Assembly (NCBI GenBank): GCA_903881585.1
Contig: CAIRTW010000205.1
Coordinates: 1 to 33,668 of the forward strand
Length of the DNA stretch: 33,668 nt
Direction of reading: 5' to 3'
From: an uncultured Bacteroidota bacterium
GTDB lineage: Bacteria > Bacteroidota > Bacteroidia > Chitinophagales > Chitinophagaceae
The first letter of the stretch is position 1, and every line of letters begins with the position of its first letter. Positions 1-7,385 of the stretch are shown one piece after another. The notes under the pieces are model-generated. The model ran no database searches, was not told where the DNA came from, and saw only the letters and a list, made by a program, of their open reading frames with translations. The position numbers and the translations under genes are program-made.

Positions 1-9
1 AACACAATT

Positions 10-81
10 GGCCTCGTAGTACAATGGATAGTATAAGAGTTTCCGAAGCTCCAGATCCAGGTTCGATTCCTGGCGAGGCCA
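10..81 (+). tRNA. tRNA-Arg (anticodon CCG)
   Basis: A full cloverleaf can be folded. The 7-bp acceptor stem is GGCCTCG/CGAGGCC with discriminator A. The D arm is GTAC/GTAT with GG in its loop. The anticodon loop TTCCGAA gives anticodon CCG, which reads CGG arginine codons. The variable loop is AGAT and the T arm is CCAGG-TTCGATT-CCTGG. The anticodon stem has one A-C mismatch at its outer pair. No CCA is encoded, as is usual in Bacteroidota. A rho-independent terminator follows directly, so this is a single-tRNA transcript or the end of one. Confidence 0.93.
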
Positions 82-96
82 CTGATAACAAGCAGA

Positions 97-137
97 AACG
101 CCCTGTAGCATTACGTTACAGGGCGTTATTCTTTTTT
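97..137 (+). terminator. Rho-independent terminator of the tRNA-Arg gene
   Basis: A perfect 11-bp inverted repeat (AACGCCCTGTA at 97-107 with TACAGGGCGTT at 117-127) and a 9-nt loop are followed by a T-rich tract at 129-137. It lies 15 nt after the tRNA and would end its transcript. Confidence 0.85.
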
Positions 138-218
138 GGTTTAAACATGGTTTAAACAAAAGATTTATTTTAGCCGTAGGCAAGTATAATTACAAACAAG
201 TGTCCTACAGATTAATAA

Positions 219-322
219 TTATTTTTTCTTGCGTTCTTTATCACTGGGTGGCTGCACTTTTAATATTGGCTTGCCTTTTACCTTTTCGGATGTGAAGAGT
301 TGAGCAAGACGGGTAATTCCGG
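219..322 (-). pseudogene. Possible C-terminal gene remnant, lysine-rich tail
   Basis: A short open minus-strand frame runs from an in-frame stop near 322 to a stop at 219-221. It encodes about 33 residues ending SDKERKKK. It has no start codon and meets the truncated plus-strand frame at 304-702 head to head. The composition, with a basic lysine-rich C-terminus, resembles a real protein end, so it may be what is left of a gene broken at about position 310. It could equally be chance. No family is recognised. Confidence 0.2.
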
Positions 323-702
323 CTTATCAAAACCATTCAGAAATTGCGCCTCTCGGTATAATTCTATGCGCACCTGTGGATTTTTACGGTGCACTTGCCA
401 AAATAGTAACTGTAAGCGATGCCGGTTCAGTAATTACCAAAGATCACTGTGTAAAGATCCTTATAAAGCTCTGCGCGGTAAAACAATATGCAGCCGATGC
501 TTTTGCATTGCTAGTGGAGCAAATTCTCAACAGCCCGCCTAATCAAATGCCAACCTATGCAGAGGGTGCAATGCCTTTTGTAAATGATAATAACAAAGCT
601 GCCCTTATCAAGGCGCTCACCTCCAGATTGGGAGATATAGAGTCTGATACCAAACGGAAGCGCGTAGAAAAAGTGCTTGCAAAACTGGCCGCTAAGAAAT
701 AG
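304..702 (+). pseudogene. Truncated HEAT-like alpha-helical protein, C-terminal part only
   Basis: The frame is open from just after a stop at 301-303 to a TAA at 700-702. There is no ATG, and the first usable start is a GTG at 376, inside what already reads as coding sequence. The product is helical and rich in Ala, Lys and Leu, in two or three helix pairs, and ends VEKVLAKLAAKK. This resembles the last repeats of small HEAT-repeat proteins common in Bacteroidota. The N-terminal half is missing, so it is most likely a remnant left by a rearrangement next to the tRNA gene. A short GTG-started protein of 108 aa remains possible. The HEAT assignment is by general pattern only. Confidence 0.4.
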
Positions 703-704
703 CA

Positions 705-1319
705 TTATTCATCTCCTTCAAACGTCCTGAACACCATTTTCGCCTTTTCCATGGCTATTACTGCATGGTTAGGATATTGACCCTGGACCACTGAATTGGA
801 ACCAACAATATTGTTGATGCCTAAGATAGTGCCGCCCAGTATGGCTGCACCAACACCGATCCAGGTGCCGTCTTTGATGTGAATTGGAATGCCTTTTTGG
901 TTAGGCTGCTGTATGATCGGCACGTTGGGATGGGCCGAAGAGTGATTATTATCGCCGATGAACACACGTTCTGCTATAGTGCAGTTTTTGCCAATGATGA
1001 TTGAGTTGGTACACGAGATAAATAAATTGCGCTGTATCTGGGTTTCATTCTCTATCCTGATGGACGACTCAAAAATGTACTGCTCCTTTTTGAAATCGGC
1101 CAGGTACTTTTTATCAATGTAGTTCATCAGCTCCGAGGTATCCCAGTAGGCGTGCATGTATGCAAACTCACGGATGCTCACGCGGTCGCCAATGTAGATA
1201 TTCTGGGGGTTCAGAATTCTGTATGGAGGTAGTATCTTGGCGTTCTCCCCAAAATAAGCAAACTTCTTTTTGTCTTCGCTGGTCAGCGGTTCGTTCTTCT
1301 CAATTAATACGTTGGCCAT
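705..1319 (-). CDS. Left-handed beta-helix (hexapeptide repeat) acyltransferase
   Basis: A 204-aa protein with hexapeptide repeats. Imperfect [LIV]-G-x4 turns are seen at about residues 40-50 and 85-175 (for example IIIGKNCTIAERVFIGDNNH). His126 in the GDNNH segment sits where the catalytic His of xenobiotic/virginiamycin-type and sugar O- or N-acetyltransferases lies. A loop at about residues 52-80 interrupts the helix, as in that subfamily. Such enzymes are trimeric, cytosolic and move an acyl group from CoA or a carrier protein to a sugar or amino sugar. It is the last gene of a five-gene minus-strand operon, 12 nt after the carrier/phosphopantetheinyl transferase fusion. That context suggests a donor other than plain acetyl-CoA, which is inference. 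Confidence 0.85.
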   Translation of the reverse strand: MANVLIEKNEPLTSEDKKKFAYFGENAKILPPYRILNPQNIYIGDRVSIREFAYMHAYWDTSELMNYIDKKYLADFKKEQYIFESSIRIENETQIQRNLFISCTNSIIIGKNCTIAERVFIGDNNHSSAHPNVPIIQQPNQKGIPIHIKDGTWIGVGAAILGGTILGINNIVGSNSVVQGQYPNHAVIAMEKAKMVFRTFEGDE

Positions 1320-1331
1320 TTCCTGATTATT

Positions 1332-1967
1332 TTATCCGTTTACCATACACAAAACAACTGCAGTGGCCATCTTTTCGGTATGGCTGATGCTTAGCTTCAA
1401 TACAACATTAGTCACTGGGCTTGGCAGCTCCAGGTAGGGAGCGCCATCGCTATCATGTTTCACGCAGATGTTCTTCATTTCTACGCCCGCAAATAGCTTA
1501 TTGCTTTTGATCAGCGCTTCCTTTGCGCAGAACATACCACATAAGTGTATCCTCGGATTTTTTGCTGCTATAGCATACCTGATCTCTTCCGGCTGGAAAA
1601 CCGATTGATAAAAATCATCGTTTAAATAATCAGCCGACTCAGGCAGGTTGTCCAGCTCTTCAATATCCGTCCCGATAGAAATATCGACCCCTGCTGGCTT
1701 GCCCATGGTGCGCGCGGGTGCAGGCGTAGCCTGTAAAGCTGCCTGTGCCGGGGCGGCACCGCCCAGTTGGCTGAGTACATCACTAACCAGCGAATCTGGC
1801 GTGATCGCCGGAATTTTCTTCCCGGTTTCTTTTTCCAGTTGCCGGTGCAGCCTTATCAGCTTTATCGAAGAACTAAGCCCGATAGATTTGAACGTTTGCC
1901 CTGCAGTAACTGCCAGCGAATCTATATTCGCGAAGTGGCAAATGACCTGTATGATCTTGTTTTCCAT
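1332..1967 (-). CDS. Acyl carrier domain fused to AcpS-type 4'-phosphopantetheinyl transferase
   Basis: A 211-aa two-domain protein. Residues 1-68 look like an acyl carrier domain. Ser33 in the GLSSSIKLI segment stands where carriers have the Ser of GLDSL that takes phosphopantetheine; the preceding Asp is Ser here. An Ala/Pro-rich linker (about 70-92) joins it to an AcpS-like domain (93-211). That domain has Asp101 of the (I/T)D(I/V)xE motif, Lys149-Glu150 in FCAKEALIK and the SISHT segment at 193-197, which are the Mg-CoA site and core of holo-ACP synthases. The enzyme half would transfer phosphopantetheine from CoA to the carrier half. The start codon directly abuts the E2 stop codon and has a strong AGGAGG ribosome site. 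Carrier and synthase in one chain is unusual, because the two are normally separate genes. Confidence 0.85.
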   Translation of the reverse strand: MENKIIQVICHFANIDSLAVTAGQTFKSIGLSSSIKLIRLHRQLEKETGKKIPAITPDSLVSDVLSQLGGAAPAQAALQATPAPARTMGKPAGVDISIGTDIEELDNLPESADYLNDDFYQSVFQPEEIRYAIAAKNPRIHLCGMFCAKEALIKSNKLFAGVEMKNICVKHDSDGAPYLELPSPVTNVVLKLSISHTEKMATAVVLCMVNG

Positions 1968-3248
1968 TTAATAACCTCCTGAACAAATATGACAGATATA
2001 ATTTTGCTTTCCTTTCTCATCCACATTCACATACATCACAGCCTCATTCTTGTAGTACTCGTGAAGTGTTTTCACGTCAGTGAAGCATTTGCTGCACACA
2101 ACTTCACTTGCGGCATCCGGGTTTACGTTTTCACCGGTCGAATATTTCGATAAACGGAATTTCAGCTGGTTCAGGAAATTGGAGATCGCAGCACCCGAAT
2201 GAACTTTATGGTCAAATACCATGGTCAGTGTCATTGGCTTACCCGGCAAGTCCGAATCCATCCCTATACCCAGTATTGCGCTCTGCAGCCCATTGATAAG
2301 CGGCTGAAAGCTGAAGATGTTTTCGCCAGAAAGGTCTGTTACCGTGAATGAACCGGCGGTGAGGTCTTTGTAGGAGAATTTGTTATCGAGATAACAATCG
2401 ATAAAATAAGCAATTTTTTGCTCCAGGTCAGCAATGCTGAGCCCATCGGCTTTTTGTATTACAGGCACCTTTAGCTGGTTGTCCAGGTCGAGTGCTACGC
2501 CTATGTTTACCTCGTCGTAATAATATACCTTCTTGCCATCGTAATATGAACACATAGCCGGGTTTTCCCTCAGCAACTGCGCCAGCTCAAACAATATAGT
2601 TGGCAACCGGTCATGCGGGCTGAACAGGCGTTCTGTATTTAGTTGTACCGTGAGCGAACTGCTGATATTATCTCTTTGGCCCGCTTCAAGCTGTGCTATT
2701 TCAAACAGCTTCGATGGAGAAACGTCCGTATTTCTGTATTTATCGTTATCCGCCGAAGCAGGTGATACCTGGCTCTTCTCATTTTCGGATTTCTTAGGAG
2801 CGTCTTTTTTATTTAGCTTGGCTAAGATAGTCCGCTTTGTGACAAGCCCCTGCAATCCGAGGTTTTCAAGGTTAGGATTGTGTTCCTCTATATATGCCTT
2901 TGCGTCGTCCGAATATCTTACAAAACCGGAAACGACTGCTTGTTTTTTCTGTTTCTTTTCTGCCGTCTGCCCAGCGCTCGCCCCAGTGGAAACATACTGG
3001 TTTAGCTCCTCCACAGTCGAAAAAAGATAGCCAATCACCGCACCAATAGCAACTGTTTCCTCTTCGGCAGATGATTGCTTAACAAAACCATCATGCTCCG
3101 CCTCAAATTCAAACGTAGCCTTTGAGGTTTCAAAATCAACTATGATATCGCCCTTGCGCACTGCTGCCCCATCCTTCACATACCAACGTAATATTTTTAC
3201 GTAGTCGTCATTGGAATTTACCTTTGGAACGCTTAAATCAATTCTCAT
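1968..3248 (-). CDS. 2-oxoacid dehydrogenase E2-like lipoyl acyltransferase with C-terminal zinc ribbon
   Basis: A 426-aa protein. Residues 1-78 form a lipoyl domain with Lys43 in ETSKA as the lipoylation site. Residues about 105-147 resemble a peripheral subunit-binding domain, after a Lys/Gln-rich linker. Residues about 175-370 match the E2 acyltransferase core. Its active-site segment reads DHKVHSG (346-352): the catalytic His347 is kept, but the usual DHRxxDG has Arg to Lys and Asp to Ser changes. Residues 385-422 add a Cys-x2-Cys / Cys-x2-Cys pair, a likely zinc ribbon not normal for E2 enzymes. It would accept an acyl group from the E1 encoded upstream (11-nt overlap) and pass it to CoA or to the phosphopantetheine of the next gene's carrier domain. 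No E3 gene is nearby. Confidence 0.85.
   Translation of the reverse strand: MRIDLSVPKVNSNDDYVKILRWYVKDGAAVRKGDIIVDFETSKATFEFEAEHDGFVKQSSAEEETVAIGAVIGYLFSTVEELNQYVSTGASAGQTAEKKQKKQAVVSGFVRYSDDAKAYIEEHNPNLENLGLQGLVTKRTILAKLNKKDAPKKSENEKSQVSPASADNDKYRNTDVSPSKLFEIAQLEAGQRDNISSSLTVQLNTERLFSPHDRLPTILFELAQLLRENPAMCSYYDGKKVYYYDEVNIGVALDLDNQLKVPVIQKADGLSIADLEQKIAYFIDCYLDNKFSYKDLTAGSFTVTDLSGENIFSFQPLINGLQSAILGIGMDSDLPGKPMTLTMVFDHKVHSGAAISNFLNQLKFRLSKYSTGENVNPDAASEVVCSKCFTDVKTLHEYYKNEAVMYVNVDEKGKQNYICHICSGGY
1975..1980 (-). promoter_or_regulatory. Consensus Shine-Dalgarno AGGAGG for the carrier/AcpS fusion gene
   Basis: On the minus strand AGGAGG lies 7 nt before the ATG at 1967. The bases also encode the last codons of the upstream E2 gene. 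A full consensus site is uncommon in Bacteroidota, where most genes in this window have none. It fixes the start and suggests high or coupled translation. Confidence 0.55.
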
Positions 3249-5172
3249 TAATCAGTTCTTTTATCAGGGAAATAATCTTTGTTTTACCCGGCAATACTTC
3301 TTTCTCCATTTGGCCGGAAGAAGGAATACATACAGCCGGAGGGTTTATTCTTTTTATCTTTTTCAGATGCCCGGGAAGTTGCTCAGACAATTGCGCGATA
3401 AGCTCCGATCCAAATGCCGCAAACCCCTGCCCTTCCTCTATGATCACCAATGCCTCGCTTTGCTCAAAAACATCGAGGTACTTGCTCACATGAAACGGGT
3501 AGATCTTCGTGGGGCAAAACACTTGTGCCACTATGCCATGCTGCTGGAAAAGCTCATCCACAATTTCCGGGAGCATGGTTGACAGACCACCATAGGCAAC
3601 AATCGTCACATCTATAGCAGCGCTTGCAGGCTTGATCAGGCTTACCGGGAACATTTCTACGGAGGCCTCATTTGAAAACCCTTCAGGAAGCGACTGCAAT
3701 AAATTAGCTCCGTAAAGCTGCTTGTTTTCTATTAATAAAAAGGGGCCGAGGTTTTTACTTTTTATAAGGCTCTTGTATATAATTCCGGGGTCAGACAGGT
3801 GGTTGATGGCCACGACCGTAAGGCCGGGTATGCCCAGGAAGTGTTTTTCCAGAGTCTGGCTGTGTGTAGGCCCGTAGCCACGCCCACCGCCCATTGGCGT
3901 GCGTATGATCATGTTCACTTTCACGTGGCCATGATACATCATTTCAAATTTGCTGATGTGGTTCAGTATCTGGTCGAATGTGAGGGAGATAAAATCACCG
4001 AACATGATCTCCACCAGCGGAAAAAACCCTTCCAGCGCCAGGCCACAGCCTATGCCGGCAATAGTACTTTCCGAAATGGGCGTATTGAATACCCGCTCCG
4101 GGTACATGGCCGACAACTCATTCGATACTTTGAATGCACCACCGTATGGCGACATTACGTCCTCCCCAAGGAAAATGACCCGGTCATCCTCACCCATCGC
4201 TTCTTTAAAAGCGGCATTGATCACATTTACCACACGCTTATTCTGCAGCTGGCCCACTTGCTCCCACGGCACCAATGCAGACTCGACAAGGTCTGCCGGA
4301 ATAGGGGAATAGCCATGCTGCTCCGCTTTTTCAACGGACATTTCGATCAGCTCATCTATTTTTGATTCCTCAGCGCGAATGTTATTTTCATTTGCCTCCA
4401 GAATTTTTGTAAGCGGGTCTAAAGACTCGTAATGGCTTACTTCACTTTTATCCCTGTTATCATCTCCTTTTGAGTGGGCTTTTAGGCGGTAAGTATTTAT
4501 CAGCAGGAAAACAGGCTTTACCTCATTTCTTACAATGTCAAACGCCTGCTGCGTTGTTTCTGCAAGCTGCTCCCAGTTCCAGGTATCACCTTCAAATGTA
4601 GTTATACCAAAAGCCTTTGCCCGGTCTGTTATGCTGCCGGCCATTGTCTCCTTGATAGACGTGGACTGGGCATACTGGTTATTTTCCAGTATTACCAGCA
4701 TCGGCAGACTCCACTTAGAGATTATGTTGAATGTTTCATACACACTACCCTCGCCCAATGTACCATCGCCGATAAATGCAATGGACATATTTTTCTGACT
4801 ATTGAGCTTGAACGCAAACGCACAACCAGCCGCAGTAGGCAGGATACCTCCCTGAATACCACTGGAGAAAAATTTGTCTTTATACAAATGCTGGCTCCCA
4901 CCCCATCCGCGGCAAACGCCCGACTCCTTGCCTATTATCTCACTGATCAGCCCGTCAATATCATTGGTGTATGATAAAAAATGCCCGTGGCAGCGGTGAT
5001 TGGAAAAGATCGCATCTCCGCTATGAATAAACTCAGATACCACCGCCCCGCTGAATTCCTGCCCGATACATGTATGCACCGTTCCGCTTAGCTTCCCTTC
5101 ACCAAAAAGGCTAAGCAAACGGTTTTCCACTTTCCGCGATAGTAATGCTTTATGAATAATTCTGTCTCTCAT
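3238..5172 (-). CDS. Thiamine-diphosphate 2-oxoacid dehydrogenase E1, alpha and beta subunits fused
   Basis: A 644-aa protein from the ATG at 5172; a TTG at 5196 would add 8 residues. The alpha-type half (about 1-300) has the thiamine-diphosphate motif, GDGTLGEG at 135-142 ending in NN at 164-165. The beta-type half (about 310-644) has LGEDV and GPTHSQ, typical of E1 beta of pyruvate, branched-chain and acetoin dehydrogenases. It would decarboxylate a 2-oxoacid and reductively acylate the E2 lipoyl arm. Fused alpha/beta E1 proteins are known in Bacteroidota, usually for branched-chain acids. Here the gene is linked to a glycosyltransferase, a carrier and a sugar-type acyltransferase instead of E3. 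The substrate cannot be read from the sequence. Its 3' end overlaps the E2 start by 11 nt. Confidence 0.92.
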   Translation of the reverse strand: MRDRIIHKALLSRKVENRLLSLFGEGKLSGTVHTCIGQEFSGAVVSEFIHSGDAIFSNHRCHGHFLSYTNDIDGLISEIIGKESGVCRGWGGSQHLYKDKFFSSGIQGGILPTAAGCAFAFKLNSQKNMSIAFIGDGTLGEGSVYETFNIISKWSLPMLVILENNQYAQSTSIKETMAGSITDRAKAFGITTFEGDTWNWEQLAETTQQAFDIVRNEVKPVFLLINTYRLKAHSKGDDNRDKSEVSHYESLDPLTKILEANENNIRAEESKIDELIEMSVEKAEQHGYSPIPADLVESALVPWEQVGQLQNKRVVNVINAAFKEAMGEDDRVIFLGEDVMSPYGGAFKVSNELSAMYPERVFNTPISESTIAGIGCGLALEGFFPLVEIMFGDFISLTFDQILNHISKFEMMYHGHVKVNMIIRTPMGGGRGYGPTHSQTLEKHFLGIPGLTVVAINHLSDPGIIYKSLIKSKNLGPFLLIENKQLYGANLLQSLPEGFSNEASVEMFPVSLIKPASAAIDVTIVAYGGLSTMLPEIVDELFQQHGIVAQVFCPTKIYPFHVSKYLDVFEQSEALVIIEEGQGFAAFGSELIAQLSEQLPGHLKKIKRINPPAVCIPSSGQMEKEVLPGKTKIISLIKELINEN

Positions 5173-5240
5173 TTCATTAAATATAATTCCTGCCAAAAAA
5201 CACGTGATCTATAAACAGGCCTCAACCATACGGGTGGAGA

Positions 5241-6200
5241 TCACATGTTTAATTTCTTGTCCACAATAAAATGGGGTCTGTTTTTAGTCTGTAAGAATAT
5301 CTTACCTATGTAGGCGCCAATAATACCCGTACTCATCAGTATCAACCCTGTATTAAAAATGATCAGCACTGCCAAGCTTGCCCACCCGGGGCTGAACCCA
5401 TGTGTGAACCGCAAATATACTATATAAATGATCAACAGGAAACCGATGATGGAAAACGACATGCCCGTAAAAATAGAGATAGTGAGCAGCCTGTTCGTCT
5501 GAGATATGATACCATTCACGGAGTGCATTATCAACTTCTTCAAGGTATATGAGCTCTTCCCTTCAAAACGCTTATCATGCTCTATCTCCACATAAGTATG
5601 GGTGAACCCAAGTATCTTCAGCATGGATAAATAAGGCCGGTAAAAGTCATTCAACCTGTTGTACTCCTCCTGCACTTTTTTCGTAATGAGGGAATAGCCC
5701 CCGATCTTCAGATTATTGTTCAGCGACTTATCATCAAGCAGCCAGTTGAATATCTTGGACCAGAAAAATGAAATGAAGTTCTTGATGAAATTATGGTTCC
5801 TTGTATTTTTGTAGGTATATACTATATCATTCCCTTCTTCCGCTTTATCTATGAGCGTTTTGATATACTTTGGGTTGTCCTGCAGATCGCAATCCATAAC
5901 AATAAGATAATCTCCTGTGGCCAGGTAAAGCCCCGCTGCGATCGCATTGTGCTGTCCAAAATTTCTGCTCAGCCTTACCCCTTTCACTTTATCATTCACT
6001 TTGCATATTGCCTCTATTTTCTGCCACGACCTGTCTGGACTGTTATCTTCAACCAAAAGGATCTCATAATTATTAGTAATAGCCACCATTGCGTCAGTGA
6101 TCTGCTTCACAAGCTCGTCCACGATCTTCTCCGCGCCATATACCGGGCTAATGATGCTGATAAATTTACTATCCATGTTTTGCATTGTAAGTAATTTCAT
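5241..6200 (-). CDS. GtrB/ArnC-like polyprenyl-phosphate glycosyltransferase (GT2)
   Basis: A 319-aa membrane glycosyltransferase. The GT-A domain starts with ISIISPVYG and has the acidic pair ED at 51-52 and the metal-binding DCDLQDNP at 103-110. The RF-x-GKSSYT segment (211-219) is typical of the DPM1/GtrB/ArnC group. Two transmembrane helices follow at about 239-264 and 275-302. These enzymes move a sugar from a nucleotide sugar to undecaprenyl phosphate at the cytoplasmic face. It is the first gene of the operon with the E1, E2, carrier and acyltransferase genes, 68 nt before the E1 ATG. Met9 (6176) is an alternative start that fits the family better. The sugar is unknown. Confidence 0.9.
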   Translation of the reverse strand: MKLLTMQNMDSKFISIISPVYGAEKIVDELVKQITDAMVAITNNYEILLVEDNSPDRSWQKIEAICKVNDKVKGVRLSRNFGQHNAIAAGLYLATGDYLIVMDCDLQDNPKYIKTLIDKAEEGNDIVYTYKNTRNHNFIKNFISFFWSKIFNWLLDDKSLNNNLKIGGYSLITKKVQEEYNRLNDFYRPYLSMLKILGFTHTYVEIEHDKRFEGKSSYTLKKLIMHSVNGIISQTNRLLTISIFTGMSFSIIGFLLIIYIVYLRFTHGFSPGWASLAVLIIFNTGLILMSTGIIGAYIGKIFLQTKNRPHFIVDKKLNM

Positions 6201-6316
6201 TTAAAATCCAATCCCCCAAACCTCGCTTCGCTCATTTCGCTCTTCCGTGAAAACTGGAATTAAAGCTTGATAAACGGCCGCTCTACCCTATAATACGATG
6301 CTAATGACATCATAGC

Positions 6317-6324
6317 CAAATATA
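6317..6324 (-). promoter_or_regulatory. Candidate -7 promoter element for the glycosyltransferase/E1/E2 operon
   Basis: The minus strand reads TATATTTG, a full match to the Bacteroidota -7 consensus TAnnTTTG, 117 nt before the glycosyltransferase ATG. No clear TTTG -33 box is seen at the usual distance. The rest of the 6201-6711 gap holds no convincing gene; a 96-aa minus frame there has no family features. Confidence 0.35.
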
Positions 6325-6610
6325 GTGAGTTAATGGGAAAAGATAAGTACCTGCCACCAACGCAACTGCAGGTGAATATCTCCTGCCACAGATATAGGAA
6401 ATTATAGCGGTTGGCAACCTGTTAAATTGGTCGCAAATGTAGCCATAAATTGCGAATTTCAGGTTAACAAGCTGAAAAACCGGGTGCTGAAAAACTTTAT
6501 GATTTAGCCAGTTATATGCAAATACGAAAGGATAGAATTCGCGGCAAAAGCCTGATCTTAAACCTCTTCCCCCCCCTAAACGAATGAATAATTGCAGCAT
6601 TGTAATACCA

Positions 6611-6653
6611 GAAAGATTGAGCTAAAACCAAAAAGGTTTTAACTCAATCTTTC
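6611..6653 (-). terminator. Long hairpin downstream of the DJ-1/PfpI gene
   Basis: A 19-bp inverted repeat with one mismatch (6611-6629 with 6635-6653) and a 5-nt loop lies 58 nt after the DJ-1/PfpI stop. No long T tract follows on the minus strand, so it is either an imperfect terminator or a stabilising hairpin. Confidence 0.5.
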
Positions 6654-6711
6654 CGATCGTTTTCTTAGTAATGATAGGAGTTCATTCCAGTAAGATAATC
6701 CAGCACCTTCT

Positions 6712-7266
6712 TTACTTTCCATCATGCGGCCCCTCGGCTATCTCTTCTACCATTTTTTTACAAAAGGCAGGCAGGTCGTGTGGGTCTCTGCTGGTCACAA
6801 GGCCGTTGTCCACTACTACTTCTTTGTCCACCCAGTTTGCACCCGCATTGGTAATGTCTGTTTTCAGCGAAGGATATGAGGTTAAGGTCCTACCCTTGAG
6901 CATACCGGTTTCTATCAGTGTCCATGGCGCATGGCATATCGCGGCAACAGGTTTCTTAGCTTCCAGAAAGCTGCCCACAAATGCAACAGCGTCTTTATTC
7001 CGGCGAAGCTGATCGGGATTCATCACACCGCCAGGCAATACCAGCGCGTCATAGTCCCGGGCATTAACTTCACTAACTACTTTGTCCACTGCAACCTCGT
7101 CGCCCCAGTTCTTATCCTTCCAGCCTTTTATTTTGCCTGCTTCAAGGGACACCACATGAACCTCGGCGCCTGCTTCTTTTAATGCCGCTACCGGCTTTTC
7201 AAACTCGGATTGTTCGAAGCCACTTGCCGCGAGCACCGCTACTTTCTTTGAATTTAATTTTTGCAT
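6712..7266 (-). CDS. DJ-1/PfpI family protein (type 1 glutamine amidotransferase-like)
   Basis: A 184-aa protein starting at the ATG at 7266; an upstream in-frame start would only add an atypical basic segment. The nucleophile elbow AICHAPW puts Cys111 next to His112, and Glu18 in GFEQSE is the partner acid of the YhbO/PfpI group. Members act as glyoxalase III/deglycase-type stress enzymes or as proteases, in the cytosol. The related regulator at 8959-9930 carries the same fold as its sensor half. It is the last of four small same-strand genes (NTF2-like, VOC, DinB, DJ-1). A terminator separates it from the DinB gene. Confidence 0.9.
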   Translation of the reverse strand: MQKLNSKKVAVLAASGFEQSEFEKPVAALKEAGAEVHVVSLEAGKIKGWKDKNWGDEVAVDKVVSEVNARDYDALVLPGGVMNPDQLRRNKDAVAFVGSFLEAKKPVAAICHAPWTLIETGMLKGRTLTSYPSLKTDITNAGANWVDKEVVVDNGLVTSRDPHDLPAFCKKMVEEIAEGPHDGK

Positions 7267-7332
7267 GGTATTTGTTTTTGTTTTCGAAAACAATAAAACC
7301 ATACCATTAATGCAGCGACAACTATTTCTCTG

Positions 7333-7360
7333 AAAAGAAAAAGCGCCCGTTACGAGCGCC
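7333..7360 (-). terminator. Rho-independent terminator after the DinB gene
   Basis: On the minus strand a 7-bp GC-rich stem (GCGCTCG/CGGGCGC, one G-T pair) with a TAA loop is followed by TTTTTCTTTT, 26 nt after the DinB stop. Confidence 0.85.
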
Positions 7361-7385
7361 TGTATTCATTTAATTAAATTGCGAT

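Noticed and set aside
705-5172. Ordinary branched-chain or pyruvate dehydrogenase operon
   Set aside because: There is no E3 gene, the E2 active-site motif is altered and a zinc ribbon is added, and the neighbours are carrier, acyltransferase and glycosyltransferase genes. It cannot be excluded that E1/E2 keeps a catabolic role.
6310-6600. 96-aa minus-strand frame in the gap between the glycosyltransferase and DJ-1 genes
   Set aside because: No family features, irregular composition, and it overlaps a likely promoter at 6317-6324.
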